Origin: Paracoccus denitrificans
Lineage (GTDB): Bacteria > Pseudomonadota > Alphaproteobacteria > Rhodobacterales > Rhodobacteraceae
Length of the DNA stretch: 64,000 nucleotides
Reading direction: 5' to 3'
Assembly: GCA_003240735.1 (NCBI GenBank)
Contig: QFNE01000012.1
Coordinates: forward strand, 4,678 to 68,677
Positions 53,265-63,742 of the stretch are shown piece by piece. Within the stretch, counting starts at the first letter, position 1; the number at the start of each line of letters is the position of its first letter. The position numbers and the translations under genes were made by a program. The notes beneath the pieces were generated by a model. The model did no database searches, was not told where the DNA came from, and saw nothing but the letters and a program-made list of their open reading frames with translations.

Positions 53265-55040
53265 ATGGCCGAACCGCGCCCAAACGGGCCGATTGTTCAT
53301 TTGGGATTCGACAGCTGCGGCGGTGAGGCGCTGGCGCGGCTGTTTCGCACCAACGACCTGTCGGCGCTGGTCTGGGAAAAGGGCGCCCTTGCCCGCGAGA
53401 TCGTTTACCGCGATGCCGCCAATCGCCGTGCGCCGTCCGACTGGCAGCGGGCGGATCTGCTGGCCGAACTTCACCATCACGATACGTCACGCGCGCCTGC
53501 CTTCGGCTTCGAACGGTTCGAATGGCTCGACCGGCAACTGCCGGGCGCGACCTTTGTCCTGACACTGCGCGACGTGGAAGGTTGGGCGGCCGACCGATTG
53601 GGGGCGACGACCCTTGGCCGCTCGGCGCGCGAGACGGCAAGGCGGCTGGGGTGCGCACCGTCTGATCTGCCCGAAATCTGGATCGCCGACTGGGATCGTC
53701 ATATCACGCGCGTCCGCGCGCACTTTGCCGACCGCCCCAATTATCTGGAGATCGACCTGGAGGGCCTTGACTGGCACGCCCTGCGGGAGCGGTTGGCCCG
53801 TGGTGGCGTCACGGGTCTTGACCGACTGCCCCCACGACCGGCCGAGCGGGTGCTGGATTTCGGCGCCGTCCCCGCCGCCGGGCGGGTGATGGACTTGCTG
53901 ACCGAAACCGCCCCGATCATCAGCCATGGTGGCCCGATCGATCAGGCGCTAGTGGATGAGCTGCTGCCATTTTGCCTGGGTGTCATGCGCCATGGCACAG
54001 AAGGGGTGGCCGACCCCGGCAGAAGCTTTTCAGACATCTACGCCTATCACGATGGCGCTGGCGGCGTGTTCGGACGCAGCGGCATGCGGGCCGAAATCGA
54101 CTTCGACCCGCTGCACGATCAGTTCGTCGCTCGCCCAGTTGGTGGCAAGATCGACCGGACGGAGGCCGTGCTGAATCAGCTGCACACGCTGGGGCGCTTG
54201 ACCCCGGTTCAGATCGACATGGCGGATGCGCGGCATTTCGGTGCTGCAGGTAGGCCCCAGACCCAGTACCCGACGCTGACATACAACCGTCGCGAAGGGG
54301 CCGTGAATGTCGTCCTGTGGCCGCTGCCCGGTTTCCACGAAATCGGCACACCGGCATTTGCGCTGCCCTACAACCCGGACAGCGTCAGTTTCGATGAAAA
54401 GGAAGATCGCGTCATGTGGCGCGGCAACCTGTCAGGCGTCAGCCGCAGGCCGGGTGGGGCAAACGGTCCGGGCGCGATTCGGTTGGCAGGCATCATCGGC
54501 GATGAGCAGCGTAGCCCGCTGGAACGCGCAGCGGCAGCACGCGCCATGCGCACAATCCCACGCCTAGCTGTTCTGGAACGATATGGCGCTCGGACGGACA
54601 TGGATCTGGGCTTGGTCATGTCGCTTGCAATCAAGCGCGCAGGCGAGATGCCACAACTGGACGCTGCCATCCGTCCACGGCTGTCGATCCGTCAGATGTT
54701 GTCGTGTCGATGGCAGCTGTGTCTGGCCGGCTATGACGTTGGCACCAACTTCGTCTGGGCCGCAAATTCCAACTCGGTCGTTCTGAAGGAAGAGGCGGGG
54801 TGGGAGGTCTATTTCTCGGCCCTGTTCCGACCGTGGGAGCACTATGTCCCCTTGGCGCCAGCGGCCGCCGACCTGGAAGAGCGTCTCGACTGGGCGCGCG
54901 CCAACCCCGCGCTGACCGCCCAGATGTCGGCGGAAAGCCGGCATCAAGTCCACCGACTTGCCGACTATCCCACCCAGCGCGCGCTCATGCGGGCCATCGC
55001 CGAATCGATACCGGCCATTCCGCCACCGTTTGGCAGTTAG
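53265..55040 (+). CDS. Two-domain protein: sulfotransferase-like N-terminus and GT90 (CAP10-like) glycosyltransferase
   Basis: The 591-residue protein begins with a sulfotransferase-like domain (about 8-185): IVHLGFDSCGGEALARLF, VWEKGALAREI and TFVLTLRDVEGWAADRLG follow the P-loop-like family, but the phosphosulfate-binding Lys of GFxKTGTT is absent (GFDSCGG). The C-terminal half (about 320-575) has GT90 features: RMVMWRGNLSG-like VMWRGNLSGVSRRPG, RLSIRQMLSCRWQLCLAGYDVGTNFVWAANSNSVVLKEE, and WEVYFSALFRPWEHYVPL, as in lipopolysaccharide-modifying CAP10 proteins. A role in surface glycan modification is inferred. It is coupled to the MFS gene. Confidence 0.75.
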   Translation: MAEPRPNGPIVHLGFDSCGGEALARLFRTNDLSALVWEKGALAREIVYRDAANRRAPSDWQRADLLAELHHHDTSRAPAFGFERFEWLDRQLPGATFVLTLRDVEGWAADRLGATTLGRSARETARRLGCAPSDLPEIWIADWDRHITRVRAHFADRPNYLEIDLEGLDWHALRERLARGGVTGLDRLPPRPAERVLDFGAVPAAGRVMDLLTETAPIISHGGPIDQALVDELLPFCLGVMRHGTEGVADPGRSFSDIYAYHDGAGGVFGRSGMRAEIDFDPLHDQFVARPVGGKIDRTEAVLNQLHTLGRLTPVQIDMADARHFGAAGRPQTQYPTLTYNRREGAVNVVLWPLPGFHEIGTPAFALPYNPDSVSFDEKEDRVMWRGNLSGVSRRPGGANGPGAIRLAGIIGDEQRSPLERAAAARAMRTIPRLAVLERYGARTDMDLGLVMSLAIKRAGEMPQLDAAIRPRLSIRQMLSCRWQLCLAGYDVGTNFVWAANSNSVVLKEEAGWEVYFSALFRPWEHYVPLAPAAADLEERLDWARANPALTAQMSAESRHQVHRLADYPTQRALMRAIAESIPAIPPPFGS

Positions 55041-55056
55041 CTTTTCTTGGTCACAG

Positions 55057-55082
55057 GAACCCAGCCATCGGGGCAGTGGTTG
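55057..55082 (+). promoter_or_regulatory. Candidate EcfG general-stress promoter of the PfpI-like gene
   Basis: GGAAC (55057-55061), 17 bases, GGTT (55079-55082); the alphaproteobacterial EcfG consensus is GGAAC-N16/17-CGTT. It lies 31 bases before the ATG at 55114. Confidence 0.5.
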
Positions 55083-55113
55083 GGACGGTGACCAATACGG
55101 AAAGGAAAGCCTC

Positions 55114-55650
55114 ATGGCAGACGACATTACCGGCAAACGCATCCTGATCATCGCGACGGACGGGTTCGAGCAGTCCGAGCTGGAAGTCCCGCGCGACGAT
55201 CTGAAGAAGGCCGGGGCCGAGGTGGTCGTGGCCGCCCCGAAAGCGGGCAAGATCAAGGGCTGGGACGAAACTGACTGGGGTCAGGACGTTGCCGTGGACA
55301 AGACGCTGGCCGAGGTGTCGGCCTACGACTTCGACGCCATCGTGTTGCCCGGTGGGGTGATCAACCCCGACAAGCTTCGCACCGATGATCAGGCCATTTC
55401 CCTGATCAAGGACTTTGCCGCCGCTGGCAAACCCATCGCTGCGATCTGTCACGCACCTTGGCTGCTGATTCAGGCGGATCTGGTCGACGGCAAACGCGCG
55501 ACCGGCGTCGAATCGGTTCATACCGATCTGGCGAACGCGGGCGCGAGCGTGGTGGACGAATCGGTCGTCGTGGACGGAAACATCATCACCAGCCGCACAC
55601 CGAAGGACCTGCCCGACTTTGTGGCAGCGATTGCCAAGGCTATTGCCTGA
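55114..55650 (+). CDS. PfpI/DJ-1 family protein (general stress protein 18-like)
   Basis: The 178-residue protein is a DJ-1/PfpI fold hydrolase, often a deglycase or chaperone-like stress protein. Motifs: RILIIATDGFEQSELEVPRDDLKKAGAEVVVAAPKAG, AIVLPGGVINPDKLRTD and the nucleophile elbow AAICHAPWLLIQADLVDG with the Cys. The ATG at 55114 follows AAGGAAAG. A predicted EcfG promoter fits stress control. Confidence 0.93.
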   Translation: MADDITGKRILIIATDGFEQSELEVPRDDLKKAGAEVVVAAPKAGKIKGWDETDWGQDVAVDKTLAEVSAYDFDAIVLPGGVINPDKLRTDDQAISLIKDFAAAGKPIAAICHAPWLLIQADLVDGKRATGVESVHTDLANAGASVVDESVVVDGNIITSRTPKDLPDFVAAIAKAIA

Positions 55651-55732
55651 CCATCGAAAGCGACCGGACGGCACGGCGCCGCCCGGTCGCATCTGACTGG
55701 CGGGATTGCCACGAGCGCGTTAATCAACGCGC

Positions 55733-56396
55733 ATGACCCGCAGCCCGACTTCACCCGCAAAATCACCATCACGCCCATCCATGCTGCACGAGCGGGCGTG
55801 CTGGGACGCCGGCGCGATCCTTGTTTGCGGCGTTGATGAAGTCGGTCGCGGGCCATTGGCCGGGCCGGTGACCGCCGCAGCCGTCGTCTTGCCGCGCAAA
55901 GGTATCCCACCCGGGTTGGACGATTCGAAAAGGCTGACGGCGGCAGAGCGGGAACGACTGGCCCAACGTCTGTTCGACTGCGCGGATTGCTGCGTGGCCC
56001 ATGCGTCGGTCGAGGAAATCGACACCCTCAACATCTATCACGCGGCGCATCTGGCGATGTGTCGTGCGGTCGCGGGGTTGGCGGCTGCGCCCTGCGTGGT
56101 GCTGGTTGACGGGAATGCCGTTCCAAAGGCGCTTGGCATCCAGGGGCGCGCCATCATCGGCGGGGACGCGATCAGCAGATCGATTGCTGCAGCCTCGATC
56201 ATCGCCAAGGTGGCGCGCGATCGGATCATGGTGGATTTGGCGCAACAGCACCCGGGATATGGTTGGGAACAGAACGCGGGTTATCCGACTCCCCACCATC
56301 GGCGGGCGCTCGCAGATTTGGGTGTCACTCCGTTCCATAGGCGCAGTTTCAAGCCAGTCCACAAGATATTGTGTCCAGACGAAATCGTAACCTGCT

Positions 56397-56398
<2 letters not shown>
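55733..56398 (+). CDS. rnhB: Ribonuclease HII
   Basis: Removes ribonucleotides and RNA from RNA-DNA hybrids. The 221-residue protein has the catalytic GVDEVGRGPLAGPV (Asp35, Glu36), GLDDSKRLTAAERE, IIGGDAISRSIAAASIIAKVARDRIMVDL and YPTPHHRRALADLGVTPFHRRSF. It is followed by ccrM in the same direction, an order common in Rhodobacterales. Its 3' end reaches the ccrM promoter. Confidence 0.96.
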
Positions 56399-57606
<1,208 letters not shown>

Positions 57607-57659
57607 TCATCCGGTCGCCGGAGCTCGGCTTTCGCGCCTCGCGCAGCCGGGCCGACTTG

Positions 57660-57696
57660 CCCCGCTTGGCCGGTTGGTCAGGCGGGGTCCTTTTTT
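57660..57696 (+). terminator. Terminator after ccrM
   Basis: An 8-base stem with a G-U pair (57660-57667 with 57680-57687) is followed by TCC and six T's. It separates ccrM from the converging alkB-like gene. Confidence 0.75.
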
Positions 57697-57730
57697 ATCA
57701 ATGATTTGTAGTTGATATCTAAACTGATTT

Positions 57731-58864
57731 CTACAGGGCTTTACTGGGCATCGGCAACGTGCCCGCGTTGTAGTCCGACCAGTCGGTCACATCCGGATAG
57801 AACTGCCGCCGCCATGCCCGCACCCTTGGATTCATGCGACGGCGCCACCACGGCGGCACCATCGCCACGAACGTCATCGCCGGATAGCCATAGGGCAACT
57901 GCGGCGCCTCATCCGCGGTGTAGGTCTGCAGCATCGGAAATCGGCGGTCCGGTTTATAGTGGTGATCCGAATGGCGCTGGAGGTTGATCAGCAGCCAGTT
58001 CGACGCGGTGTGGGCCGCGTTCCAGCTGTGCTGGGGCAGGACGTGTTCATAGCGTCCGTTTCCGATATGGCGGCGCGTCAGGCCGTAGTGTTCGACATAG
58101 TTCGTCAGCTCCAGCTGCCAGACCGCGACGAAAGCCTGAAGGCAGAACAGCAGCAGCCCCTGAAAACCACCGATCGCCACGGCAAGCGTCAGCATCGCCA
58201 ACTGCAACGCCGCGTATTTCCAGAACGGGTTGCGGCGATCGAACGCACTGCGTCCGGCACGCGCCAGCATCCGCGTTTCAGCCTGCCACGCAGACCGGGG
58301 ACAGTCGCGCAGGACGCGCCAGAAGAATTTAAAAAACCCCTCGTTATACCTCGCCGACACGGAATCTCGCGGCGTCGCGACCCACGAATGATGGACCAGC
58401 AGATGCTCGGTCCGGAAGTGGGAATAGAGAGTCGAGGCGAGCAGGATATCCCCCAACGCACGTTCCCACGCAGGTTTCTGATGCAGCAGTTCGTGGGCGT
58501 AGACCATGCCGATGGTGCCCGAGACGACCCCGATGCCGAAGAACAGACCAATCTTTTCCAGGCCCGAGAGATGCCCTTGAGTTGCCACCCAGATCGCCGT
58601 GAAGATCAACGTGACCTGAATCGGCGCCCACACCACGGTGATCGCGCGGTGCCAGAACAACTGTTCGGTGGGCGTTTCGGGGGTTAGGTTCTCTTCGTTC
58701 AACCCAAGAACCGCGTCCAGCCCTGTGACCAGATACCACGCATATAGCGGCAGCAGCAGGAACCAGAACCCGCCCCAGGCCATCGCCATCCCGGCCAGCG
58801 GCACAAGCCCCAGCGACAACCAGAACGGCAGGGCGGATCGCAGTCGGGTCAGGGGTGCGGCCAC
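57731..58864 (-). CDS. alkB: Alkane 1-monooxygenase (AlkB-type membrane hydroxylase)
   Basis: An inner-membrane di-iron enzyme that hydroxylates alkane ends. The 377-residue protein has the histidine boxes HELLH (124-128), HLLVHH (154-159) and HSDHH (298-302), plus NYVEHYGL (255-262) typical of AlkB. Several membrane segments lie in between. No rubredoxin domain is fused and none of the usual partners is next to it, so electron donors must be elsewhere. XylM-like hydroxylases are the main alternative. The gene is transcribed alone. Confidence 0.9.
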   Translation of the reverse strand: MAAPLTRLRSALPFWLSLGLVPLAGMAMAWGGFWFLLLPLYAWYLVTGLDAVLGLNEENLTPETPTEQLFWHRAITVVWAPIQVTLIFTAIWVATQGHLSGLEKIGLFFGIGVVSGTIGMVYAHELLHQKPAWERALGDILLASTLYSHFRTEHLLVHHSWVATPRDSVSARYNEGFFKFFWRVLRDCPRSAWQAETRMLARAGRSAFDRRNPFWKYAALQLAMLTLAVAIGGFQGLLLFCLQAFVAVWQLELTNYVEHYGLTRRHIGNGRYEHVLPQHSWNAAHTASNWLLINLQRHSDHHYKPDRRFPMLQTYTADEAPQLPYGYPAMTFVAMVPPWWRRRMNPRVRAWRRQFYPDVTDWSDYNAGTLPMPSKAL

Positions 58865-58887
58865 GGCAAACCTGTGTGCACAAATGA

Positions 58888-58920
58888 TTGGACCGGCAAG
58901 GCTTAGCCCGGCCGGTCCAA
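58888..58920 (-). terminator. Hairpin after the catalase gene
   Basis: A 10-base perfect stem (58888-58897 with 58911-58920) with a 13-base loop lies between the catalase stop and the alkB start. The T-run on the minus strand is weak, so read-through toward alkB is possible. Confidence 0.6.
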
Positions 58921-58942
58921 CTGCGTCAATCTGAACCGGGTG

Positions 58943-60973
58943 TTACGCCCAGACCTCGGCCTCACGGTCATAGAAGCGCTGCCCTGCGGCATCGATGAAG
59001 GCCTTGGGGTCAAGCGAGGTGACACCCGCATCCGGGAGGACCCCGCCCTTGTCCAAAAGCGGCTTGGCCGCATCGTCAGCGCCAATCGCCTTCAGGTGTG
59101 CAAAGGCGTCCGATACGAAGTCAACCGCCGGTTTGAACCGCGAGAACTTCTCTGCCTCGGCCGGCGTCAGAACAAGCGCGATCGCATCCAGCACGACCGA
59201 GGGGGTGCCCGCCAGTTGCGCGTCGCCTTGCCCCAGCTTGGGTGCGACCAGAATGACCGTCGCCCCCGCCGCCTCACCGGCTGCCTTCAGGGCATCCACC
59301 TTGGCCATGTCCGACCCTTCAGAGATCAGGATGCCGATCTTGCGCCCCTCGACCGAGTGGCGTGTGCTTTTAACGATGGACAGCGCGTCCGAAGGCGGCA
59401 TGTCGATGGGTTGAACCCGCGCTTCGGCTGCGGCGGGCAGGTCTTCGTAGAGCCCGTCAGCCACCTTCTGGGCCAGATCCTCGTCCACGACACGCAGGTT
59501 CGCCAACACCCGCTGACGCACACGCGCCAGCGTTACCTTGGACAGTTCGAACGTGATCGCATCGGTGATGTGCTTCTGCTCGATCGGGGTCTGGCTGCGA
59601 TAGAACAGCCGGGCCTGGCTGAAGTGATCAGCAAACGTGTCAGGGCGCACGCGTAGGACCGAGGTGGGATCGTTCCCCAGATCAGTCCGGTCGGGGTAGG
59701 TCTTGAAGCCGGCGTCGGTCGCGCGCGGACCGGTCTCTTCGCCATCCTCGTAAAGGCTGTTCGGCTCATAGTTTGCGCGGCCCTTGGGCACCTGCATCTG
59801 CGCCATGCCGTCGCGGGTGAAGTTATGATACGGGCACTTGGGCGAGTTGATCGGCAGCTGGTGGAAGTTCGCCGTACCCAGACGCGACTTCTGCGTGTCA
59901 AGATACGAGAACAACCGCCCCTGCAGCAGCGGGTCGTTGGTGAAGTCGATGCCGGGTACGATGTTGGCTGGGCAGTAGGCGACCTGCTCGGTTTCGGCAA
60001 AGAAGTTGTCAGGGTTCCGGTCAAGCACCATTCGCCCGATAATGCGCACAGGGATGTCTTCTTCCGGGATAAGCTTGGTCGAATCGAGCACGTCATAGGG
60101 CTGGGCGTTGGCCCATTCGGCATCGAACACCTGAACGCCGAACTCCCATTCCGGGAAGTCGCCAGCCTCGATGGCCTCGAACAGATCGCGACGGTGAAAG
60201 TCGGGGTCGGCCCCCGCGGTCTTGACCGCCTCGTTCCACAGTTGGCTTTGCATGCCCAGCTTGGGCTTGAAGTGGAATTTCACGAAATGGGATTCGCCCT
60301 GCGCGTTGATCATGCGGAAGGTGTGGATGCCGAAGCCTTCGATCATCCGCAGGCTGCGGGGGATGCCCCGGTCGGACATCGCCCACATCACCATATGGGT
60401 AGCTTCCGGCATCAGCGACACGAAATCCCAAAAGGTGTCATGCGCTGACGCGGCCTGGGGATAGCCCTTGTCGGCCTCCATCTTGACCGAATGGATGAGG
60501 TCGGGAAACTTGATCGCGTCCTGGATGAAGAAGACCGGAATGTCGTTCCCGACAAGGTCCCAGTTACCTTCTTCGGTATAGAACTTGACCGCGAAGCCGC
60601 GAACGTCGCGGGGTGTGTCGACCGACCCCGCGCCACCGGCCACGGTGGAAAACCGGGTAAACAGCGGCGTGCGTTTGCCTTTTTCGGAGAACAGCTTGGC
60701 GTGGGTCAGTTCGGGGATCGCGTCGGTGCATTCGAAATAACCATGCGCGGCCGAACCACGGGCATGGACGATCCGCTCCGGAATGCGCTCGTGGTCGAAG
60801 TGGAAGATCTTCTCACGCAGGACGAAGTCTTCCAGAAGTGTCGGACCGCGCGCGCCTGCTTTCAGGCTGTTCTGGTTGTCCGAAACGGGGATGCCTTGGT
60901 TCGTCGTCAGCGTCTCGCCACCGCGTTGCTGCAACTCGTCCCCTTGGCCGCGTTCGTTGATGATCTTGTCCAT
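58943..60973 (-). CDS. katE: Large-subunit catalase with C-terminal DJ-1-like domain (HPII type)
   Basis: Breaks down hydrogen peroxide. The 676-residue protein has the catalase core with His70 in [54 protein letters not shown] (catalytic Asn), and the heme Tyr in [14 protein letters not shown]. The extra C-terminal domain (about 530-676; [30 protein letters not shown]) is the flavodoxin/DJ-1-like part found in large catalases. The ATG at 60973 has GAGG upstream. A GGAAC-N16-GGTT promoter lies 36 bases before it. Confidence 0.95.
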   Translation of the reverse strand: MDKIINERGQGDELQQRGGETLTTNQGIPVSDNQNSLKAGARGPTLLEDFVLREKIFHFDHERIPERIVHARGSAAHGYFECTDAIPELTHAKLFSEKGKRTPLFTRFSTVAGGAGSVDTPRDVRGFAVKFYTEEGNWDLVGNDIPVFFIQDAIKFPDLIHSVKMEADKGYPQAASAHDTFWDFVSLMPEATHMVMWAMSDRGIPRSLRMIEGFGIHTFRMINAQGESHFVKFHFKPKLGMQSQLWNEAVKTAGADPDFHRRDLFEAIEAGDFPEWEFGVQVFDAEWANAQPYDVLDSTKLIPEEDIPVRIIGRMVLDRNPDNFFAETEQVAYCPANIVPGIDFTNDPLLQGRLFSYLDTQKSRLGTANFHQLPINSPKCPYHNFTRDGMAQMQVPKGRANYEPNSLYEDGEETGPRATDAGFKTYPDRTDLGNDPTSVLRVRPDTFADHFSQARLFYRSQTPIEQKHITDAITFELSKVTLARVRQRVLANLRVVDEDLAQKVADGLYEDLPAAAEARVQPIDMPPSDALSIVKSTRHSVEGRKIGILISEGSDMAKVDALKAAGEAAGATVILVAPKLGQGDAQLAGTPSVVLDAIALVLTPAEAEKFSRFKPAVDFVSDAFAHLKAIGADDAAKPLLDKGGVLPDAGVTSLDPKAFIDAAGQRFYDREAEVWA

Positions 60974-61008
60974 ATGCCTGACCTCTGTCCGGTTGGGTTC
61001 CCCACCAC

Positions 61009-61033
61009 AACCGATGGCCCAAGGGTCGGTTCC
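61009..61033 (-). promoter_or_regulatory. Candidate EcfG general-stress promoter of katE
   Basis: On the minus strand GGAAC (61033-61029), 16 bases, GGTT (61012-61009). It matches the GGAAC-N16/17-CGTT consensus at eight of nine bases and lies about 36 bases before the katE start. Confidence 0.5.
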
Positions 61034-61084
61034 TTTCACCGGCGCTTGTCAAATGATACGCGCGCCCCTACCGATGGCGCTGCT

Positions 61085-61166
61085 GCGGGCGTGGCGGAAT
61101 GGTAGACGCATGGGACTTAAACTCCCTGGGCCCTGGGCCGTGCGGGTTCAAGTCCCGCCGCCCGCA
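61085..61166 (+). tRNA. tRNA-Leu (anticodon TAA)
   Basis: Acceptor arms GCGGGCG (61085-61091) and CGCCCGC (61159-61165) pair fully, followed by discriminator A. The D-arm carries GGTAGAC, the anticodon loop is CTTAAAC with TAA at 61118-61120, a long variable arm typical of leucine tRNAs follows, and the T-loop is GTTCAAGTC. The 3' CCA is not encoded. The outermost pair of the anticodon stem appears to be a T-T mismatch. Confidence 0.95.
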
Positions 61167-61262
61167 GCGTCAGGCGATGGGCCGCAACACATACCACAGC
61201 ATCCCGCTTGGTGTCGGCTGACCGATGCGCTAAAAGCGCGGGCAAATGCAGGGGATACCATC

Positions 61263-61511
61263 ATGACCACCCAACGCCTTCATCTCGTCTTCGGCGGAGA
61301 GCTTGTCGATCCACAGGGCAACGAATTCCGCGACACGTCGAAAATCCACACTGTGGGTTTCTACCCCGACTATGCCAGCGCCCACGCGGCATGGAAGGCC
61401 GAGGCGCAGCGCACCGTCGACAGCGCCCACACGCGTTACTTCATCGCCCATCTTCATCGCCTGACCGACGAAGGCCGCGAATCAAGTCCGACCGCAGCCG
61501 TTCCCGCCTAA
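61263..61511 (+). CDS. DUF4170 domain protein
   Basis: An 82-residue protein: LHLVFGGELVDPQGNEFRDTSKIHTVGFYPDYASAHAAWKAEAQRTVDSAHTRYFIAHLHRL. It matches the DUF4170 family, which is found in Alphaproteobacteria beside lipid A core genes. The function is unknown. It lies 18 bases before the kdtA-like gene, so it is likely cotranscribed with kdtA and lpxK. Confidence 0.88.
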   Translation: MTTQRLHLVFGGELVDPQGNEFRDTSKIHTVGFYPDYASAHAAWKAEAQRTVDSAHTRYFIAHLHRLTDEGRESSPTAAVPA

Positions 61512-61529
61512 GGGCGGACTGGCACGCGG

Positions 61530-62759
61530 GTGGCGGGCGTCGGTGATCTTGCGCTTTGGCTGAACCTGCGCGGCACGCGTCAGGCGCCGGGGCAATCAGG
61601 GCCTTCGCCCGGTGGGGCTGCGCCGGCCACGGGGCCCCTGATTCTGATTCACGGGGCGGCCGGTTTCGACGGGGCATCGGCCTTGTCACAAGCGTTGGAG
61701 ACTGCGAACCCCGATGTTCGACTGGCGACCATCGGCGGCACAGCAGCCAGCGCCCTGCCGCAGGTCGCGGCGTTGGCGGATCGGGTGCCCGCGGACCTGA
61801 ATGGCGCACGGGGGCTGCTTTCAAGGGAGCGTCCGGCGGCTTTGCTGCTGATGGGCGACGAATTGCCCGCGGCGCTGGTGGCTGCCGCTTATGACGCGCA
61901 TCTGCCCATCACCATCGTCGCCAATCGTTTGCCCGCCACTGGCACCGGCTGGTGGAGCGGGGGCGTCGCCCGCCGACTGCTGGTGCGTGCCGCGCGCGTC
62001 TTCGTGGCCGACGGTGCCAGCCGTGATGAGGCGCTGACCCTTGGCGTGGCGCCCCAGCGGGTGGAAATTGTGGGCGTGCTGGAACGTCCGTTGACGCCGT
62101 TGCGGTGCAATGTGCAGGAATTGTCCGCGATCCACGCGCAGGTCATCGGCCGCCACGTCTGGCACGCGGCCAGTCTGCCCTTGGACGAGGCGCAGGCCGT
62201 CATCGACGCGCAGGCCGCTGTGATGGCCTTCAATCATCGGGCGCTGCTGATCGTTTCACCCGCCGAGCCGACAATGGCCGAACCGATCGCAGCCTTGGCC
62301 GACGCAGCCGGCCTGACGGTCGCCCGCCGATGGATGGACGAGGAACCGACACGCGATGTCCAGTTGCTTGTCGCCGAGGATCTGTACGAGTTGGGGCTGT
62401 GGTACCGCGTCGCCTCGGTCAGCTATATGGGCGGCACGCTGGGCGGCGCGGCGCGCGCGACCAGCCGCGACCCGTTCGAGGCGGCAGCCTTGGGGTCATC
62501 CATCATTCACGGGCCACAGATCGCGGGGCACCCGCGCGCGTGGCGGATGCTGGACAATGCCCACGCCGCGCGGCGCGTCCCGAATGCGGCGGGCCTTGCC
62601 GCAGCGGCGGCCGACCTGACCGCAGCGGATCAGGCGGCGCGGCTGGCGCAGGCCGCATGGGGGATCGGGTCAAATGGTGCTGCCGTCGCGCGGCGGATCG
62701 CGCAGGCGGTCCTGTCGGATATCGGGCCGGCCAAACTCGCCTCGGGTACGCCGAAATGA
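61530..62759 (+). CDS. KdtA/WaaA-like 3-deoxy-D-manno-octulosonate transferase (divergent)
   Basis: The 409-residue protein fits the glycosyltransferase N-terminal domain of Kdo transferases: [34 protein letters not shown], and a C-terminal GT-B half with [15 protein letters not shown] and [33 protein letters not shown], as in KdtA. The canonical catalytic Glu region near the N-terminus is weak here, and the order is shorter than in E. coli, so activity on Kdo is inferred from context with lpxK. The start is a GTG. It overlaps lpxK as ATGA. Confidence 0.82.
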   Translation: MAGVGDLALWLNLRGTRQAPGQSGPSPGGAAPATGPLILIHGAAGFDGASALSQALETANPDVRLATIGGTAASALPQVAALADRVPADLNGARGLLSRERPAALLLMGDELPAALVAAAYDAHLPITIVANRLPATGTGWWSGGVARRLLVRAARVFVADGASRDEALTLGVAPQRVEIVGVLERPLTPLRCNVQELSAIHAQVIGRHVWHAASLPLDEAQAVIDAQAAVMAFNHRALLIVSPAEPTMAEPIAALADAAGLTVARRWMDEEPTRDVQLLVAEDLYELGLWYRVASVSYMGGTLGGAARATSRDPFEAAALGSSIIHGPQIAGHPRAWRMLDNAHAARRVPNAAGLAAAAADLTAADQAARLAQAAWGIGSNGAAVARRIAQAVLSDIGPAKLASGTPK

Positions 62760-63742
62760 ACATGAAGACCCCGGATTTCTGGTTTCAACGGCCACGCATT
62801 GCTGCGCGTCTGCTGTCACCGCTAGGTGCGCTTTATGCGGCGGGAACGGCGCGTCGCCTGCGGCGCGGCGATGGCGCGCGCGTTGGTGTGCCGGTGATCT
62901 GCGTCGGAAACCTGAACGCGGGTGGGACCGGCAAGACGCCCACCGTCATCGCGCTGATCCAGCGGCTGGCGGGGCAGGGCCTCACCGCGCATGTCGTCAG
63001 CCGCGGCCATGGCGGGACCGAGGCTGGCCCCCTGCAGGTCGACGAACGCACCCACACCGCCAATCGGGTGGGTGATGAGCCGCTGTTGATGGCCGCGTTC
63101 GCCCCGACGTGGGTGGCCCGCGACCGCGTGGCAGGGGCCAAAGCCGCCGTTGCTGCGGGTGCGCAGGTGATCATTCTGGATGACGGCTTTCAGGACCCGT
63201 CGCTGGCCAAGGATCTCTCCATCGTGGTGGTGGACGCCGCAAAGGGATGGGGCAACGGTCTGTGCCTGCCCGCCGGTCCGTTGAGAGAGCCGGTGGCCAA
63301 GGGGCTTCAACGCGCCGATCTGGTGCTAAGCATCGGTGACGCCGCATCGCAGTCAAGCTTTGGCAGGCGCTGGCCGAACCTGCCCGTGCCGCGTGTGACC
63401 GGACACTTGCAACCGCTACCGACCGGGATGGACTGGCAGGACATGCCGGTTCTGGCATTTGCCGGAATCGGCCACCCGGACAAATTCTTCGCGACGTTGA
63501 AAAGCCTTGGCGCACAGGTGCGTCGGGCCGAGGCGCTGCCCGATCATCAGCCGTTTTCGCCCCAACTGCTGACCCGACTTGCGACCGAGGCGCGGCTGAC
63601 CGGCACGCAGCTGGTCACGACCGAAAAGGACGCGGCGCGCCTGCCACGCGATTGGCGGGGGCGGGTGCTGGTCCTTCCTGTGCGTTTGCAGATCGACGAG
63701 GCCGCCGCGCTGGATCAGCGGCTTCAGGCCTTGTTTCCCTGA
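62756..63742 (+). CDS. lpxK: Tetraacyldisaccharide 4'-kinase
   Basis: Phosphorylates the lipid A precursor at the 4' position, at the inner membrane. The 328-residue protein has an N-terminal membrane-associated helix with [21 protein letters not shown], the P-loop [12 protein letters not shown] (51-62), [17 protein letters not shown] and [12 protein letters not shown], all LpxK signatures. It starts in the overlap with the kdtA-like gene. Confidence 0.95.
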   Translation: MNMKTPDFWFQRPRIAARLLSPLGALYAAGTARRLRRGDGARVGVPVICVGNLNAGGTGKTPTVIALIQRLAGQGLTAHVVSRGHGGTEAGPLQVDERTHTANRVGDEPLLMAAFAPTWVARDRVAGAKAAVAAGAQVIILDDGFQDPSLAKDLSIVVVDAAKGWGNGLCLPAGPLREPVAKGLQRADLVLSIGDAASQSSFGRRWPNLPVPRVTGHLQPLPTGMDWQDMPVLAFAGIGHPDKFFATLKSLGAQVRRAEALPDHQPFSPQLLTRLATEARLTGTQLVTTEKDAARLPRDWRGRVLVLPVRLQIDEAAALDQRLQALFP

